Positions 1 through 7,356 of a stretch of 7,683 nucleotides of DNA are shown here, one piece after another. The DNA is from an uncultured Erysipelotrichaceae bacterium (GTDB taxonomy: Bacteria; Bacillota_I; Bacilli_A; RF39; UBA660). The position numbers were made by a program, and so were the translations under genes. Each line of letters opens with the position of its first letter. Position 1 is the first letter of the stretch. Location of the stretch: positions 1 to 7,683 of the forward strand of contig CADBNY010000080.1 of NCBI GenBank assembly GCA_902796215.1, written 5' to 3'. A model generated the notes under the pieces. That model did no database searches. It worked only from the letters and a program-made list of their open reading frames with translations, and had not been told where the DNA came from.

Positions 1-623
1 TATTTGGACAAGGTAGTTTAGAATGTAGTGGTTTATCAAAATTGTATTTTGCTAATTTAGATATAAAAGTTTATACTTATTGTCTTAATGATATTTTTAT
101 TAAAGAAAAGACCAATAAAATTCTTTTATCTTATTTAGAAAAAGATACTTCTATATTGGATACTATTAATAATAAATTTGGATATATGGGAGTTTATCAA
201 AATATTATGGAGTTTCGTTCTAGAGAGGATGATTCTTCTGATGAAGGCCTTGTTATGTATCAATGTCGTGGAGATAATATGAATGATATTTATTTTGCTC
301 CAATTGGTACTTTACCTCAAAATGATTTCTGTACTTATAAAGATGATGACTTTGGTTTTATTTTTGAAGTTGTTGATGAAAGCGTTGAGGATTTTAATTC
401 TCAGGGAGAGAAGGAAGTCTTTTTTGAAGATTTGAATTATATTTATCAAGTTGATAAGTATAAGAGTGATTATCTTTTTGCTACTGCTCCTGAGGTGAGG
501 GGAAAGGCAGCAGTTAAGATTCCTTTGAAAACAGCTGTTTATAGTGGTATCTTGACAATGGAACAAGTTGAAAAAAAGACAAATATTTTTGAAAAAGTTT
601 CTAAAGAAAATAATGTTCAATAA
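1..623 (+). CDS. Hypothetical acidic protein, 5'-truncated by the window edge
   Basis: I do not recognise this protein and give it no function. The reading frame is open from base 3 to the TAA at 621-623, giving 206 visible residues, so the gene begins before the window. The first possible internal start, TTG at 42, has no Shine-Dalgarno sequence before it, and the frame continues in ordinary protein-like sequence upstream (FGQGSLECSGLSK), so I treat the gene as 5'-partial. The visible part is soluble-looking with no membrane helix. It is rich in Asp and Glu (for example REDDSSDEG and KDDDFGF) and aromatic residues, has four scattered Cys and no motif I can name. The tail ends in a Lys/Glu-rich probable helix (EQVEKKTNIFEKVSKEN). 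The next gene follows after 70 bp in the same direction with no clear terminator between, so read-through is possible, but a functional link is not shown. Confidence 0.7.
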   Translation, partial: FGQGSLECSGLSKLYFANLDIKVYTYCLNDIFIKEKTNKILLSYLEKDTSILDTINNKFGYMGVYQNIMEFRSREDDSSDEGLVMYQCRGDNMNDIYFAPIGTLPQNDFCTYKDDDFGFIFEVVDESVEDFNSQGEKEVFFEDLNYIYQVDKYKSDYLFATAPEVRGKAAVKIPLKTAVYSGILTMEQVEKKTNIFEKVSKENNVQ

Positions 624-643
624 TGTATATTAAAATTCATTGA

Positions 644-673
644 TTTACATATATATAATAATAATAGTAAAAT
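644..673 (+). promoter_or_regulatory. Candidate SigA promoter for the MacB-like transporter gene
   Basis: TTTACA at 644-649 (5 of 6 to TTGACA) and TAAAAT at 668-673 (5 of 6 to TATAAT) are separated by 18 bp. Transcription would start near 680, just ahead of the ribosome binding site. A rival choice is TATAAT at 654-659 with a weak TTAAAA at 630-635. The whole gap is AT-rich, so chance matches are likely. Confidence 0.35.
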
Positions 674-682
674 AATAGAAAT

Positions 683-688
683 AGGAGG
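683..688 (+). promoter_or_regulatory. Ribosome binding site AGGAGG fixing the start at 694
   Basis: A perfect AGGAGG lies 5 bases before the ATG at 694. It supports this start for the MacB-like transporter, whose ATPase domain begins directly at the N-terminus (LELKSISKIY). Confidence 0.8.
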
Positions 689-693
689 CGGCT

Positions 694-3252
694 ATGTTAG
701 AATTAAAATCAATTAGTAAAATATATCAGACTGAAGGTTTTAAACAAAAAGCATTAGATAAAGTTAGTGTTAATTTTCGTAAGAGCGAATTTGTATCTAT
801 TTTGGGGCCAAGTGGTTCTGGTAAAACAACTTTATTAAATATTATTGGTGGACTAGATCATTATGATTCTGGGGATTTAATTATAAATGAAACAAGTACA
901 AAAAAGTATAATGATCGTGACTGGGATACTTATCGTAATCACCGAGTTGGTTTTGTTTTTCAAAGTTATAATTTAATTTATCATCAGACTGTTTTAGCAA
1001 ATGTTGAACTTGCTTTAACTTTATCTGGTGTTCCAAAAAAGGAAAGAATTAGAAGAGCTAAAAAAGCTCTTACTAGAGTTGGCTTAAAAGATCATATGAA
1101 TAAAAGACCATCTCAATTATCTGGTGGTCAAATGCAGAGAGTTGCGATTGCAAGAGCGTTGGTTAATGATCCAGAAATACTACTTGCAGATGAACCAACA
1201 GGAGCACTTGATACAGCAACATCAAAACAAGTTATGGATTTATTAAAAGAAATTGCACAAGACAAATTAGTTATTATGGTTACTCATAATCCAGAACTTG
1301 CAGAAGAGTATTCTACTCGTATTGTAAAGTTAAAAGATGGTAAGATTATTCATGATACAAATCCTTATGATGGAGGAGTTGATACGGAACTTGATTTGAT
1401 TGAGAGTGAAAAGAAAACAAAAAAAACATCGATGAATTATAGGACAGCTATTTCACTTTCAATGAATAATTTAATGACTAAGAAGGGAAGAACTTTTTTA
1501 ACTGCTTTTGCGGGTAGTATTGGTATTATTGGTATTGCACTAATTTTATCTTTATCTCATGGAATTAATAAATTTATTGAAAAAACTGAAGAAGAAACTT
1601 TAAGTTCTTATCCATTGCAAATTCAAAAAGAATCGGTTGATATGTCTACAATGTTACAAACTTTATCTGGTAATCGTAAGACAAAAGAATATAAAGATAA
1701 TAAAATTCACTCTGTTAACATCATGGGAGATATGATGGAGACTATGTCAAAAGAAGTAAAAAAAAATAATATGAGTGATTTTAAAAAGTATTTGGAAAAC
1801 AATAAAAAAATATCAAAATATACTTCTGATATTCAGTATGCTTATAATGTTCAATTAAATTTATATAAAACAAATACTGATAAAATTGTTCGTACAAATC
1901 CAACAACTGTTTTAGATACTTTAGGAATGGGAACTAGTGGTATGTCTAGTGTATATAGTACATTTTTATCTAGTAATGATGTTTTTTTTGAAATGATTGA
2001 TAATCAAGAGTTATTAGAACAACAATATAATTTAGTAGCCGGCAATTGGCCAAAAAATTATAATGAGATGGTTTTAATTGTTGGTAAAAATAAAACTATT
2101 TCTGATTATACTTTATATAGTTTAGGAGTATTAGATCAGGATGAATTAAAACAGAAATTTGGAGATATGACTAGTGGTAAAAAAATAGCTTTTGAAGATA
2201 CTAGTTATGAAATTGATGATTTATTAGATTTATCTTTTAAACTTGTTTTAAATACCGATTACTATGAAAAACATAATGGGTTATGGATTAATCAACAAGA
2301 AAATGAAGAATATATGAAAAATATATTGAGTAATGCTGAAGAAGTAAAAATTGTTGGTATTATCGAAAATGATGAAGAAGCTATTTCAAGTAATCAAGGT
2401 TATGGAATGGTTGGATATACTCACCAATTAATGGAGCATTTAATTGAAAAAACAAATGATACTGAGATTGTTAAAAATCAATTAGATAATAAAGAAATTA
2501 ATGTTTTTACGGGTAGTGAATTCTCATCTAATAGTGGTTTTAATATGGAAGATTTATCTATGGAACAAATGATGGCATTGCAAAATATGTCTCAAGATGA
2601 AATGGCTACTTATATGAAAAATTATTCTGAAAGTATGACTTCATCTTATGAAGAAAATATGAGAAGATTAGGAATTGCAGAATTATCTAATCCAGATACA
2701 ATTAGTATTTATCCTAAGGATTTTGATTCTAAAGAAGAAATTGTAAAAATTATTGATCGGTATAATAAAAAGAAAAAAGAAGCCGATAAGATTAAATATA
2801 CAGATGTTGTTGGTATCATGATGAGTAGTGTATCTACTATTGTTAATGTTATTAGTAGTGTTTTGATTGCTTTTGTTGCGATAAGTTTAATTGTATCTAG
2901 TATCATGATTGCAATCATTACTTATATTTCTGTAATGGAGAGAACAAAAGAAATTGGTATTTTAAGAGCTATTGGTGCTAGTAAGAAAGATATTTCTAGA
3001 GTCTTTAATGCAGAAACTTTAATTGAGGGATTATGTGCTGGGGTGTTAGGAATAGGCGTTACATTAGTTTTAAATATTCCAATTAATATTATTATAAAGA
3101 AAATGATTAATATTAATCATATATCTATTCTTCCTCTTAATGGAGCTGTTGTTTTAATATTAATTAGTGTAATATTAACTGTAATTGCTGGATTTATTCC
3201 TGCTAAAATAGCTTCAAAAAAGGATGCTGTTGAGGCTCTTAGAAGTGAATAA
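694..3252 (+). CDS. MacB-like ABC transporter, fused ATPase and FtsX-type permease
   Basis: This 852-residue single-chain transporter has MacB topology and probably works as a homodimer in the cytoplasmic membrane. Residues 1-225 form a LolD/MacB-type ATPase: Walker A GPSGSGKT 38-45, Q-loop Gln90, signature LSGGQ 142-146, Walker B ILLADE ending in catalytic Glu167, and H-loop His198. All key residues are intact. A charged linker leads to membrane helix 1 (about 268-288, with GSIGIIGIALILSLS), then an outside domain of about 420 residues, then helices at about 719-745, 776-799 and 816-836. The FtsX-family coupling motif ERTKEIGILRAIGAS is at 749-763. MacB of Gram-negatives has about 650 residues, so the outside domain here is roughly twice as large. 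The only Cys is residue 781, in the membrane core. Family members move substrates or couple ATP use to work outside the cell; no substrate is visible and no partner membrane-fusion protein is in the window. The fold assignment is firm, the role is not. Confidence 0.93.
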   Translation: MLELKSISKIYQTEGFKQKALDKVSVNFRKSEFVSILGPSGSGKTTLLNIIGGLDHYDSGDLIINETSTKKYNDRDWDTYRNHRVGFVFQSYNLIYHQTVLANVELALTLSGVPKKERIRRAKKALTRVGLKDHMNKRPSQLSGGQMQRVAIARALVNDPEILLADEPTGALDTATSKQVMDLLKEIAQDKLVIMVTHNPELAEEYSTRIVKLKDGKIIHDTNPYDGGVDTELDLIESEKKTKKTSMNYRTAISLSMNNLMTKKGRTFLTAFAGSIGIIGIALILSLSHGINKFIEKTEEETLSSYPLQIQKESVDMSTMLQTLSGNRKTKEYKDNKIHSVNIMGDMMETMSKEVKKNNMSDFKKYLENNKKISKYTSDIQYAYNVQLNLYKTNTDKIVRTNPTTVLDTLGMGTSGMSSVYSTFLSSNDVFFEMIDNQELLEQQYNLVAGNWPKNYNEMVLIVGKNKTISDYTLYSLGVLDQDELKQKFGDMTSGKKIAFEDTSYEIDDLLDLSFKLVLNTDYYEKHNGLWINQQENEEYMKNILSNAEEVKIVGIIENDEEAISSNQGYGMVGYTHQLMEHLIEKTNDTEIVKNQLDNKEINVFTGSEFSSNSGFNMEDLSMEQMMALQNMSQDEMATYMKNYSESMTSSYEENMRRLGIAELSNPDTISIYPKDFDSKEEIVKIIDRYNKKKKEADKIKYTDVVGIMMSSVSTIVNVISSVLIAFVAISLIVSSIMIAIITYISVMERTKEIGILRAIGASKKDISRVFNAETLIEGLCAGVLGIGVTLVLNIPINIIIKKMININHISILPLNGAVVLILISVILTVIAGFIPAKIASKKDAVEALRSE

Positions 3253-3338
3253 TTATTTTTATTATTCAGTATTATTATTTTCTTGATTTTTTTTAAAGAT
3301 TATTTATAGTATGGAAATACTTATTATTTAAATAGTAA

Positions 3339-3370
3339 AAAATCCTTCAAAATATTTGAAGGGTTTTATT
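3339..3370 (+). terminator. Rho-independent terminator after the MacB-like gene
   Basis: CCTTCAAA at 3344-3351 pairs perfectly with TTTGAAGG at 3355-3362 around a 3-base ATA loop. One T-G pair and four A-T pairs (AAAA 3339-3342 with TTTT 3364-3367) extend the stem to 13 bp. The T-run follows, and the A-run on the other side would let it act in both directions. It lies 86 bp after the stop at 3252 and separates this gene from the exporter operon. Confidence 0.88.
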
Positions 3371-3438
3371 AACTTATTTAGCTTGCTTTTAGTTTGTTCT
3401 TATTATGATTTGATAAACTTATTATATAGTTTTTGTGC

Positions 3439-3467
3439 TTGACTATTTTGTTTGCTTGTTTTATGAT
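3439..3467 (+). promoter_or_regulatory. SigA promoter of the heterodimeric exporter operon
   Basis: TTGACT (3439-3444) and TATGAT (3462-3467) are each 5 of 6 to consensus, with the ideal 17-bp spacer. Transcription should begin near 3474, giving a leader of about 26 bases before the ATG at 3500. It lies between a strong terminator and a gene start, which supports it. I see no clear operator inside it. Confidence 0.7.
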
Positions 3468-3485
3468 TATAAATGCTTAATAGAG

Positions 3486-3494
3486 AAGGAAGTG
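3486..3494 (+). promoter_or_regulatory. Ribosome binding site AAGGAAGTG deciding the start at 3500
   Basis: AAGGA (3486-3490), inside the longer purine-rich AAGGAAGTG, sits 9 bases before the ATG at 3500. The in-frame ATG at 3473 has no such site and would be at the very 5' end of the predicted transcript, so 3500 is preferred. Confidence 0.7.
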
Positions 3495-3499
3495 AATAT

Positions 3500-5260
3500 A
3501 TGATAAAGTTATTCCGCTATTTTACTAAGAAAGATTATTGTATTCTCTTTTTTGTTGTTTCTTTAGTTATTTTTTCTGTATTTTTAGATTTACGTACTCC
3601 AGAATATATGAGTAAAATTACAAGACTTGTGCAAACGGATGATTCAACGATGAAAGAGATTTTGATTACAGGTGGACATATGTTATTATGTGCGGTATTA
3701 TCTCTTGCTTGTACGATTTGTGTTGGATTTTTTACATCATTACTTTCTGCACGTTTTTCGCGAACTATCCGAAGAAAAATATTTGAAAAAGTAGAAAGCT
3801 TTGGTCTTCAAGAAATAAAGAAATTTTCTACGAGTAGTTTAATTACTCGAACTACTAATGATGTTACACAAATAGAATCATTGATTGCAATGGGATTACA
3901 GTTATTGATTAAGTCACCCGTTATGGCTGTTTGGGCTCTTTTGAAAATAATTGGTAAAAGTGGTGAACTTAGTTTAGTTACTTTTACAGGTGTTATTATT
4001 ATTGTTGTTACTAATTTAATTATTATTAGTATTGTTTCACCTCGCTTTGCAAGAATTCAGAAGTTAACTGATCAATTAAATGGAGTTACAAGAGAAAATT
4101 TAACTGGTATTCGTGTTGTTCATGCTTTTAATGCAGAAAAATTTATGCAGAAACGTTTTAATAATGTTAATGAAGAATTAAGTGGGATTCATTTGAAAAT
4201 TACTCGAACTTTTGCTTTGATGGATCCTGTTATGAATTTTGTTATGCATTTTCAGCATTTGGGTATTTATGTTATAGGAGCCTATTTAATTATTAATAGT
4301 AGTTTAATGAATAAAATTACAATGTTTAGTAATATGGTAGTTTTTTCTAGTTATGGTATTCAAGTTATTATTTCATTTTTGATGTTAACATTTATTTTTA
4401 TGATATTTCCTAGGGCAAAAGTATCTGCTAATCGTATTAATGAAGTATTAGATGAAGAAGTTAGTATTAAAGATGGTAATTTTGCTGGAGATGTTTCAGA
4501 AGTTGGGACTGTTGAATTTGATAATGTTAGTTTTAAATATCCTGATGCAGATGAATATTTATTAAAAAATATTTCTTTTAAAGTAAATAAAGGAGAAACA
4601 ATTGCTTTTATTGGTTCTACAGGTTCTGGTAAATCTAGTTTAATTAATTTGGTTCCTAGATTATATGATGTAACTGATGGTGTTGTTTATGTTGATGGAG
4701 TTAACGTAAAAGACTATTGTTTAAAAGATTTAAATAATAAAATTGGATATGTCCCACAGAAAGCTTTTATGTTTAATGGAACTGTTTATGATAATGTTAG
4801 TTATGGTGATAATGGAAAAGAAAAAGTTACTTTAAAAAAAGTGAAAGAAGCTGTTAAAATAGCTCAGGGAAAAGATTTTGTTGAAAAAATGGATCAAAAG
4901 TATAATTCTCACATTGCTCGTGGTGGAACAAATGTAAGTGGTGGTCAAAAACAAAGATTATCTATCGCTAGAGCTATTGCTAGAGATCCTGAAATTTATA
5001 TTTTTGATGATTCTTTTAGCGCACTAGATTATCAAACAGATGCAAAACTTCGCCATGAGTTAAAGAAATATACTAATAATTCTACTTGCATGATTGTAGC
5101 TCAAAGGATTGGTACAATTATGAATGCTGATAAAATTGTTGTATTGGATAAGGGTGAATGTGTAGGGTTAGGAACACATGAAGAATTATTAAAGAATTGT
5201 GATGTATATCGTGAGATTGCCTTTTCTCAATTAAGTGAGGAGGAATTAAAAAATGCATAG
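3500..5260 (+). CDS. Heterodimeric ABC exporter subunit with degenerate ATP site (BmrC-like)
   Basis: This is a half-size type IV (ABCB-like) exporter of 586 residues, counted from the ATG at 3500. It should pair in the membrane with the product of the next gene to export drugs, lipids or peptides. Six membrane helices are expected near residues 13-30, 61-83, 128-150, 157-180, 243-266 and 280-303; the ATPase domain spans about 336-575. Visible motifs are the A-loop Tyr347, Walker A GSTGSGKS 372-379, Q-loop Gln420, signature VSGGQ 479-483 and Walker B IYIFDD 499-504. Two key residues are altered: the catalytic Glu is Asp504 and the H-loop His is Gln535 (VAQRI). This is the usual pattern of the weakly hydrolysing subunit in heterodimers such as BmrC and TM287. 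An in-frame ATG at 3473 would add nine residues (MLNREGSEY) but is unlikely. The 3' end overlaps the next gene by 8 bp, so the two are translationally coupled. Substrate is unknown. Confidence 0.93.
   Translation: MIKLFRYFTKKDYCILFFVVSLVIFSVFLDLRTPEYMSKITRLVQTDDSTMKEILITGGHMLLCAVLSLACTICVGFFTSLLSARFSRTIRRKIFEKVESFGLQEIKKFSTSSLITRTTNDVTQIESLIAMGLQLLIKSPVMAVWALLKIIGKSGELSLVTFTGVIIIVVTNLIIISIVSPRFARIQKLTDQLNGVTRENLTGIRVVHAFNAEKFMQKRFNNVNEELSGIHLKITRTFALMDPVMNFVMHFQHLGIYVIGAYLIINSSLMNKITMFSNMVVFSSYGIQVIISFLMLTFIFMIFPRAKVSANRINEVLDEEVSIKDGNFAGDVSEVGTVEFDNVSFKYPDADEYLLKNISFKVNKGETIAFIGSTGSGKSSLINLVPRLYDVTDGVVYVDGVNVKDYCLKDLNNKIGYVPQKAFMFNGTVYDNVSYGDNGKEKVTLKKVKEAVKIAQGKDFVEKMDQKYNSHIARGGTNVSGGQKQRLSIARAIARDPEIYIFDDSFSALDYQTDAKLRHELKKYTNNSTCMIVAQRIGTIMNADKIVVLDKGECVGLGTHEELLKNCDVYREIAFSQLSEEELKNA
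5238..5243 (+). promoter_or_regulatory. Ribosome binding site AGGAGG inside the end of the first exporter gene
   Basis: AGGAGG lies 9 bases before the ATG at 5253, within the codons for the SEEE stretch near the C-terminus of the first subunit. It fixes the start of the second subunit and, with the 8-bp overlap (ATGCATAG), indicates coupled translation in balanced amounts. Confidence 0.8.
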
Positions 5261-7304
5261 ACAAAGAGAAAAAGAAACGGTAAAAGATTTGAAGGGTACT
5301 TTTATTCGTTTATTTAAAAATTTAGATCAATGGCGTTATATGATGATTTTATCTATTCTTTTAGCGCTATTTGCTGCTATATTATCAACAGTTGCTCCAA
5401 ACAAATTAGCTGATGTGGCGGATATAATTGGGGATGGAATTAAGCCTAGAACTGAAAAATTAGAAGAAATATCTAAACAAATTTATCAAAATATTTCAAT
5501 TCATTCTTCTATGTCACAAGATAATTCTTTTAATATGAATAATGTTAATGAAGAAATATTGAAAAGTTATTTAAATGATTTTACTATTGATGGCGTATTA
5601 ATTACTGTCGAAGATCAAATTAATTTTATAAACTGTTTTAAAGATGTTGATTCGTCTTTATCAAATGAAGATTTATTTAATAAAATGCAGAAATTGCCTA
5701 AGTCTATTCAGACTTTAATTGATGCAAAAATTGATTTGAAAAAATTGAAATATCATACTATTTTTTTAGCAATTTTATATTTTTTAAATTCTATTTTTGG
5801 ATATTTAGAAGGATTTATTATGGCTTATGTTGGTATTGGTTATTCTAAAAAATTAAGACGAGAAATTAGTGAAAAGATTAATCGATTGCCTCTTAAATAT
5901 TTTGATAATCATGAAACGGGTGATATTTTATCTAGAGTTACGAATGATGTTGATACTATTGGTATTAATATGAGTGATAGTATTACGTCATTAGTTGCTA
6001 ATTTGACTTTGTTTTTAGGGTCTATAATTATGATGTTCATTACAAATTGGATTATGGCTTTAACTGCTATATTTGCTAGTGTATTTGGTTTTGGTTTTTC
6101 TTTCTTTTTGTTAAAGAGAAGTCAGAAGTACTTTGTTCAAAGACAAAAAGAACTTGGAGATTTGAATGGACATATTGAAGAAATTTATTCTGGTCATAAT
6201 GTTGTTAAAGCTTATAATGGTGAAGAAAATGCTTTAGAAGAATTTGATCGTATTAATAATAATCTTTATAACTGTAATCGTAAGAGTCAATTTTTATCTG
6301 GAATTATGCAACCAATTATGCATTTTATTGGTAATTTTGGATATGTTGCAGTTTGTGTTGTAGGTGCTTTACTTGTTATGAATCGAATGACAACTTTTGG
6401 AGTAATTGTTGCATTTATGATTTATATTCGTTTATTTACTAATCCATTATCAAGAATTGCCCAGAATATGACTATTATGCAATCTATAGCTGCAGCAGCT
6501 GAACGAGTTTTTGAATTTATGGATGAAGAGGAAATGATTGCTGAAAAGATTACTAAATCCATTGATATAAAAAAGGCTCAAGGTAATATTGAATTTCAAC
6601 ATGTACAATTTGGATATGATGCTAATAAGTTAATTATTAAAGATTTTAATGCTTCTGTAAAAGCAGGTGAAAAAATTGCAATTGTTGGACCAACTGGTGC
6701 TGGAAAAACAACTATGGTTAATTTGTTGATGAAATTTTATGATATTCAAGGTGGAGATATTTTAATTGATGGAGTTTCAATTAAAGAATTATCGAGAGAA
6801 AATATTCATAAACTATTTGTTATGGTTTTACAAGATACTTGGTTATTTGATGGTACCATTAGAGAAAATTTGAGGTTTAATCATAAAAAACTTACTGATG
6901 AGGAAGTTTGGAAATTGTGTGAAGCTGTAGGTATTGATCATTTTATTAAAACTTTACCTGGTGGTTTAGATTCTGATGTTAGCGATAATGAGGTAATTTC
7001 ATCAGGACAAAAGCAGTTACTTACTATTGCTAGAGGTATGGTAGAAGATGCACCTTTCTTGATTTTAGATGAGGCTACTTCTAATGTTGATACTAGAACT
7101 GAAGAGTTAGTTCAAAAAGCTATGGATAAATTAACACAAGGTAGAACGTCTTTTATTATTGCACATAGGCTTTCTACTATTAAAAATGCGGATTTAATTT
7201 TAGTTATGAATGAGGGAAACATTGTAGAGCAGGGTACTCATGAGAATTTGTTGAAGAAAAAAGGATTTTATGCGAAATTGTATAATTCTCAATTTCAAAA
7301 GTAA
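5253..7304 (+). CDS. Heterodimeric ABC exporter subunit with catalytic Glu and outside insert (BmrD-like)
   Basis: This is the second half-transporter, 683 residues. Helix 1 is at about 28-48 and helix 2 begins near 168; the roughly 115 residues between them (about 50-165) form a polar extracellular insert absent from most ABC exporters of about 580-600 residues. Further helices lie near 247-265, 266-288, 353-376 and 382-400. The ATPase domain (about 445-680) has A-loop Tyr455, Walker A GPTGAGKT 479-486, Q-loop Gln527, signature ISSGQ 582-586, Walker B FLILDE ending in catalytic Glu607, D-loop SNVD 610-613 and H-loop His638. Glu and His are canonical, but the signature has Ser where the second residue of SGGQ should be Gly. 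It therefore supplies the ATP-hydrolysing Walker motifs and lends the weak signature to the partner's degenerate site. Bacillus BmrD has a similar length, insert position and gene order. Substrate is unknown. Confidence 0.94.
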   Translation: MHRQREKETVKDLKGTFIRLFKNLDQWRYMMILSILLALFAAILSTVAPNKLADVADIIGDGIKPRTEKLEEISKQIYQNISIHSSMSQDNSFNMNNVNEEILKSYLNDFTIDGVLITVEDQINFINCFKDVDSSLSNEDLFNKMQKLPKSIQTLIDAKIDLKKLKYHTIFLAILYFLNSIFGYLEGFIMAYVGIGYSKKLRREISEKINRLPLKYFDNHETGDILSRVTNDVDTIGINMSDSITSLVANLTLFLGSIIMMFITNWIMALTAIFASVFGFGFSFFLLKRSQKYFVQRQKELGDLNGHIEEIYSGHNVVKAYNGEENALEEFDRINNNLYNCNRKSQFLSGIMQPIMHFIGNFGYVAVCVVGALLVMNRMTTFGVIVAFMIYIRLFTNPLSRIAQNMTIMQSIAAAAERVFEFMDEEEMIAEKITKSIDIKKAQGNIEFQHVQFGYDANKLIIKDFNASVKAGEKIAIVGPTGAGKTTMVNLLMKFYDIQGGDILIDGVSIKELSRENIHKLFVMVLQDTWLFDGTIRENLRFNHKKLTDEEVWKLCEAVGIDHFIKTLPGGLDSDVSDNEVISSGQKQLLTIARGMVEDAPFLILDEATSNVDTRTEELVQKAMDKLTQGRTSFIIAHRLSTIKNADLILVMNEGNIVEQGTHENLLKKKGFYAKLYNSQFQK

Positions 7305-7322
7305 TTTCTTTTTTTTTGGAGT

Positions 7323-7333
7323 TATGATAAAAT
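7323..7333 (+). promoter_or_regulatory. Extended -10 promoter for the TM2-domain gene
   Basis: TATG-A-TAAAAT combines the Gram-positive extended -10 element TRTG with a 5 of 6 match to TATAAT (7328-7333). The expected start is near 7340, right before the ribosome binding site. The -35 region is only T-rich (TTTCTT at 7305-7310), as is common with extended -10 promoters. No terminator hairpin separates it from the exporter operon, so read-through may also feed this gene. Confidence 0.5.
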
Positions 7334-7340
7334 AATGGAA

Positions 7341-7347
7341 AAGGAGG
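7341..7347 (+). promoter_or_regulatory. Ribosome binding site AAGGAGG fixing the start at 7357
   Basis: A perfect AAGGAGG lies 9 bases before the ATG at 7357. It confirms that the open frame running to the window end is a real gene start. Confidence 0.82.
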
Positions 7348-7356
7348 AATATATAT

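Noticed and set aside
312..620. Open frame of 102 codons on the - strand within the first gene
   Set aside because: It is the mirror of the AT-rich coding sequence, gives a low-complexity Phe/Ile/Asn/Leu protein, and has no ribosome binding site.
2709..2918. Open frame of 69 codons on the - strand inside the MacB-like gene
   Set aside because: Its hydrophobic look is the complement of the membrane helix coded on the + strand, and it lies wholly within a well-supported gene.
3308..3321. Small hairpin AGTAT-GGAA-ATACT upstream of the terminator
   Set aside because: The stem is only 5 bp and does not extend. With a GNRA-type loop it could form, but in such AT-rich sequence it is expected by chance.
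3463..3480. Tiny open frame MIINA that might act as a leader peptide
   Set aside because: Its ATG lies inside the -10 box, so it would not be in the transcript, and it has no ribosome binding site.
7296..7317. T-run after the second exporter gene as a terminator
   Set aside because: There is no GC-containing stem before the run of T; only weak A/T pairing is possible, so I do not call it.
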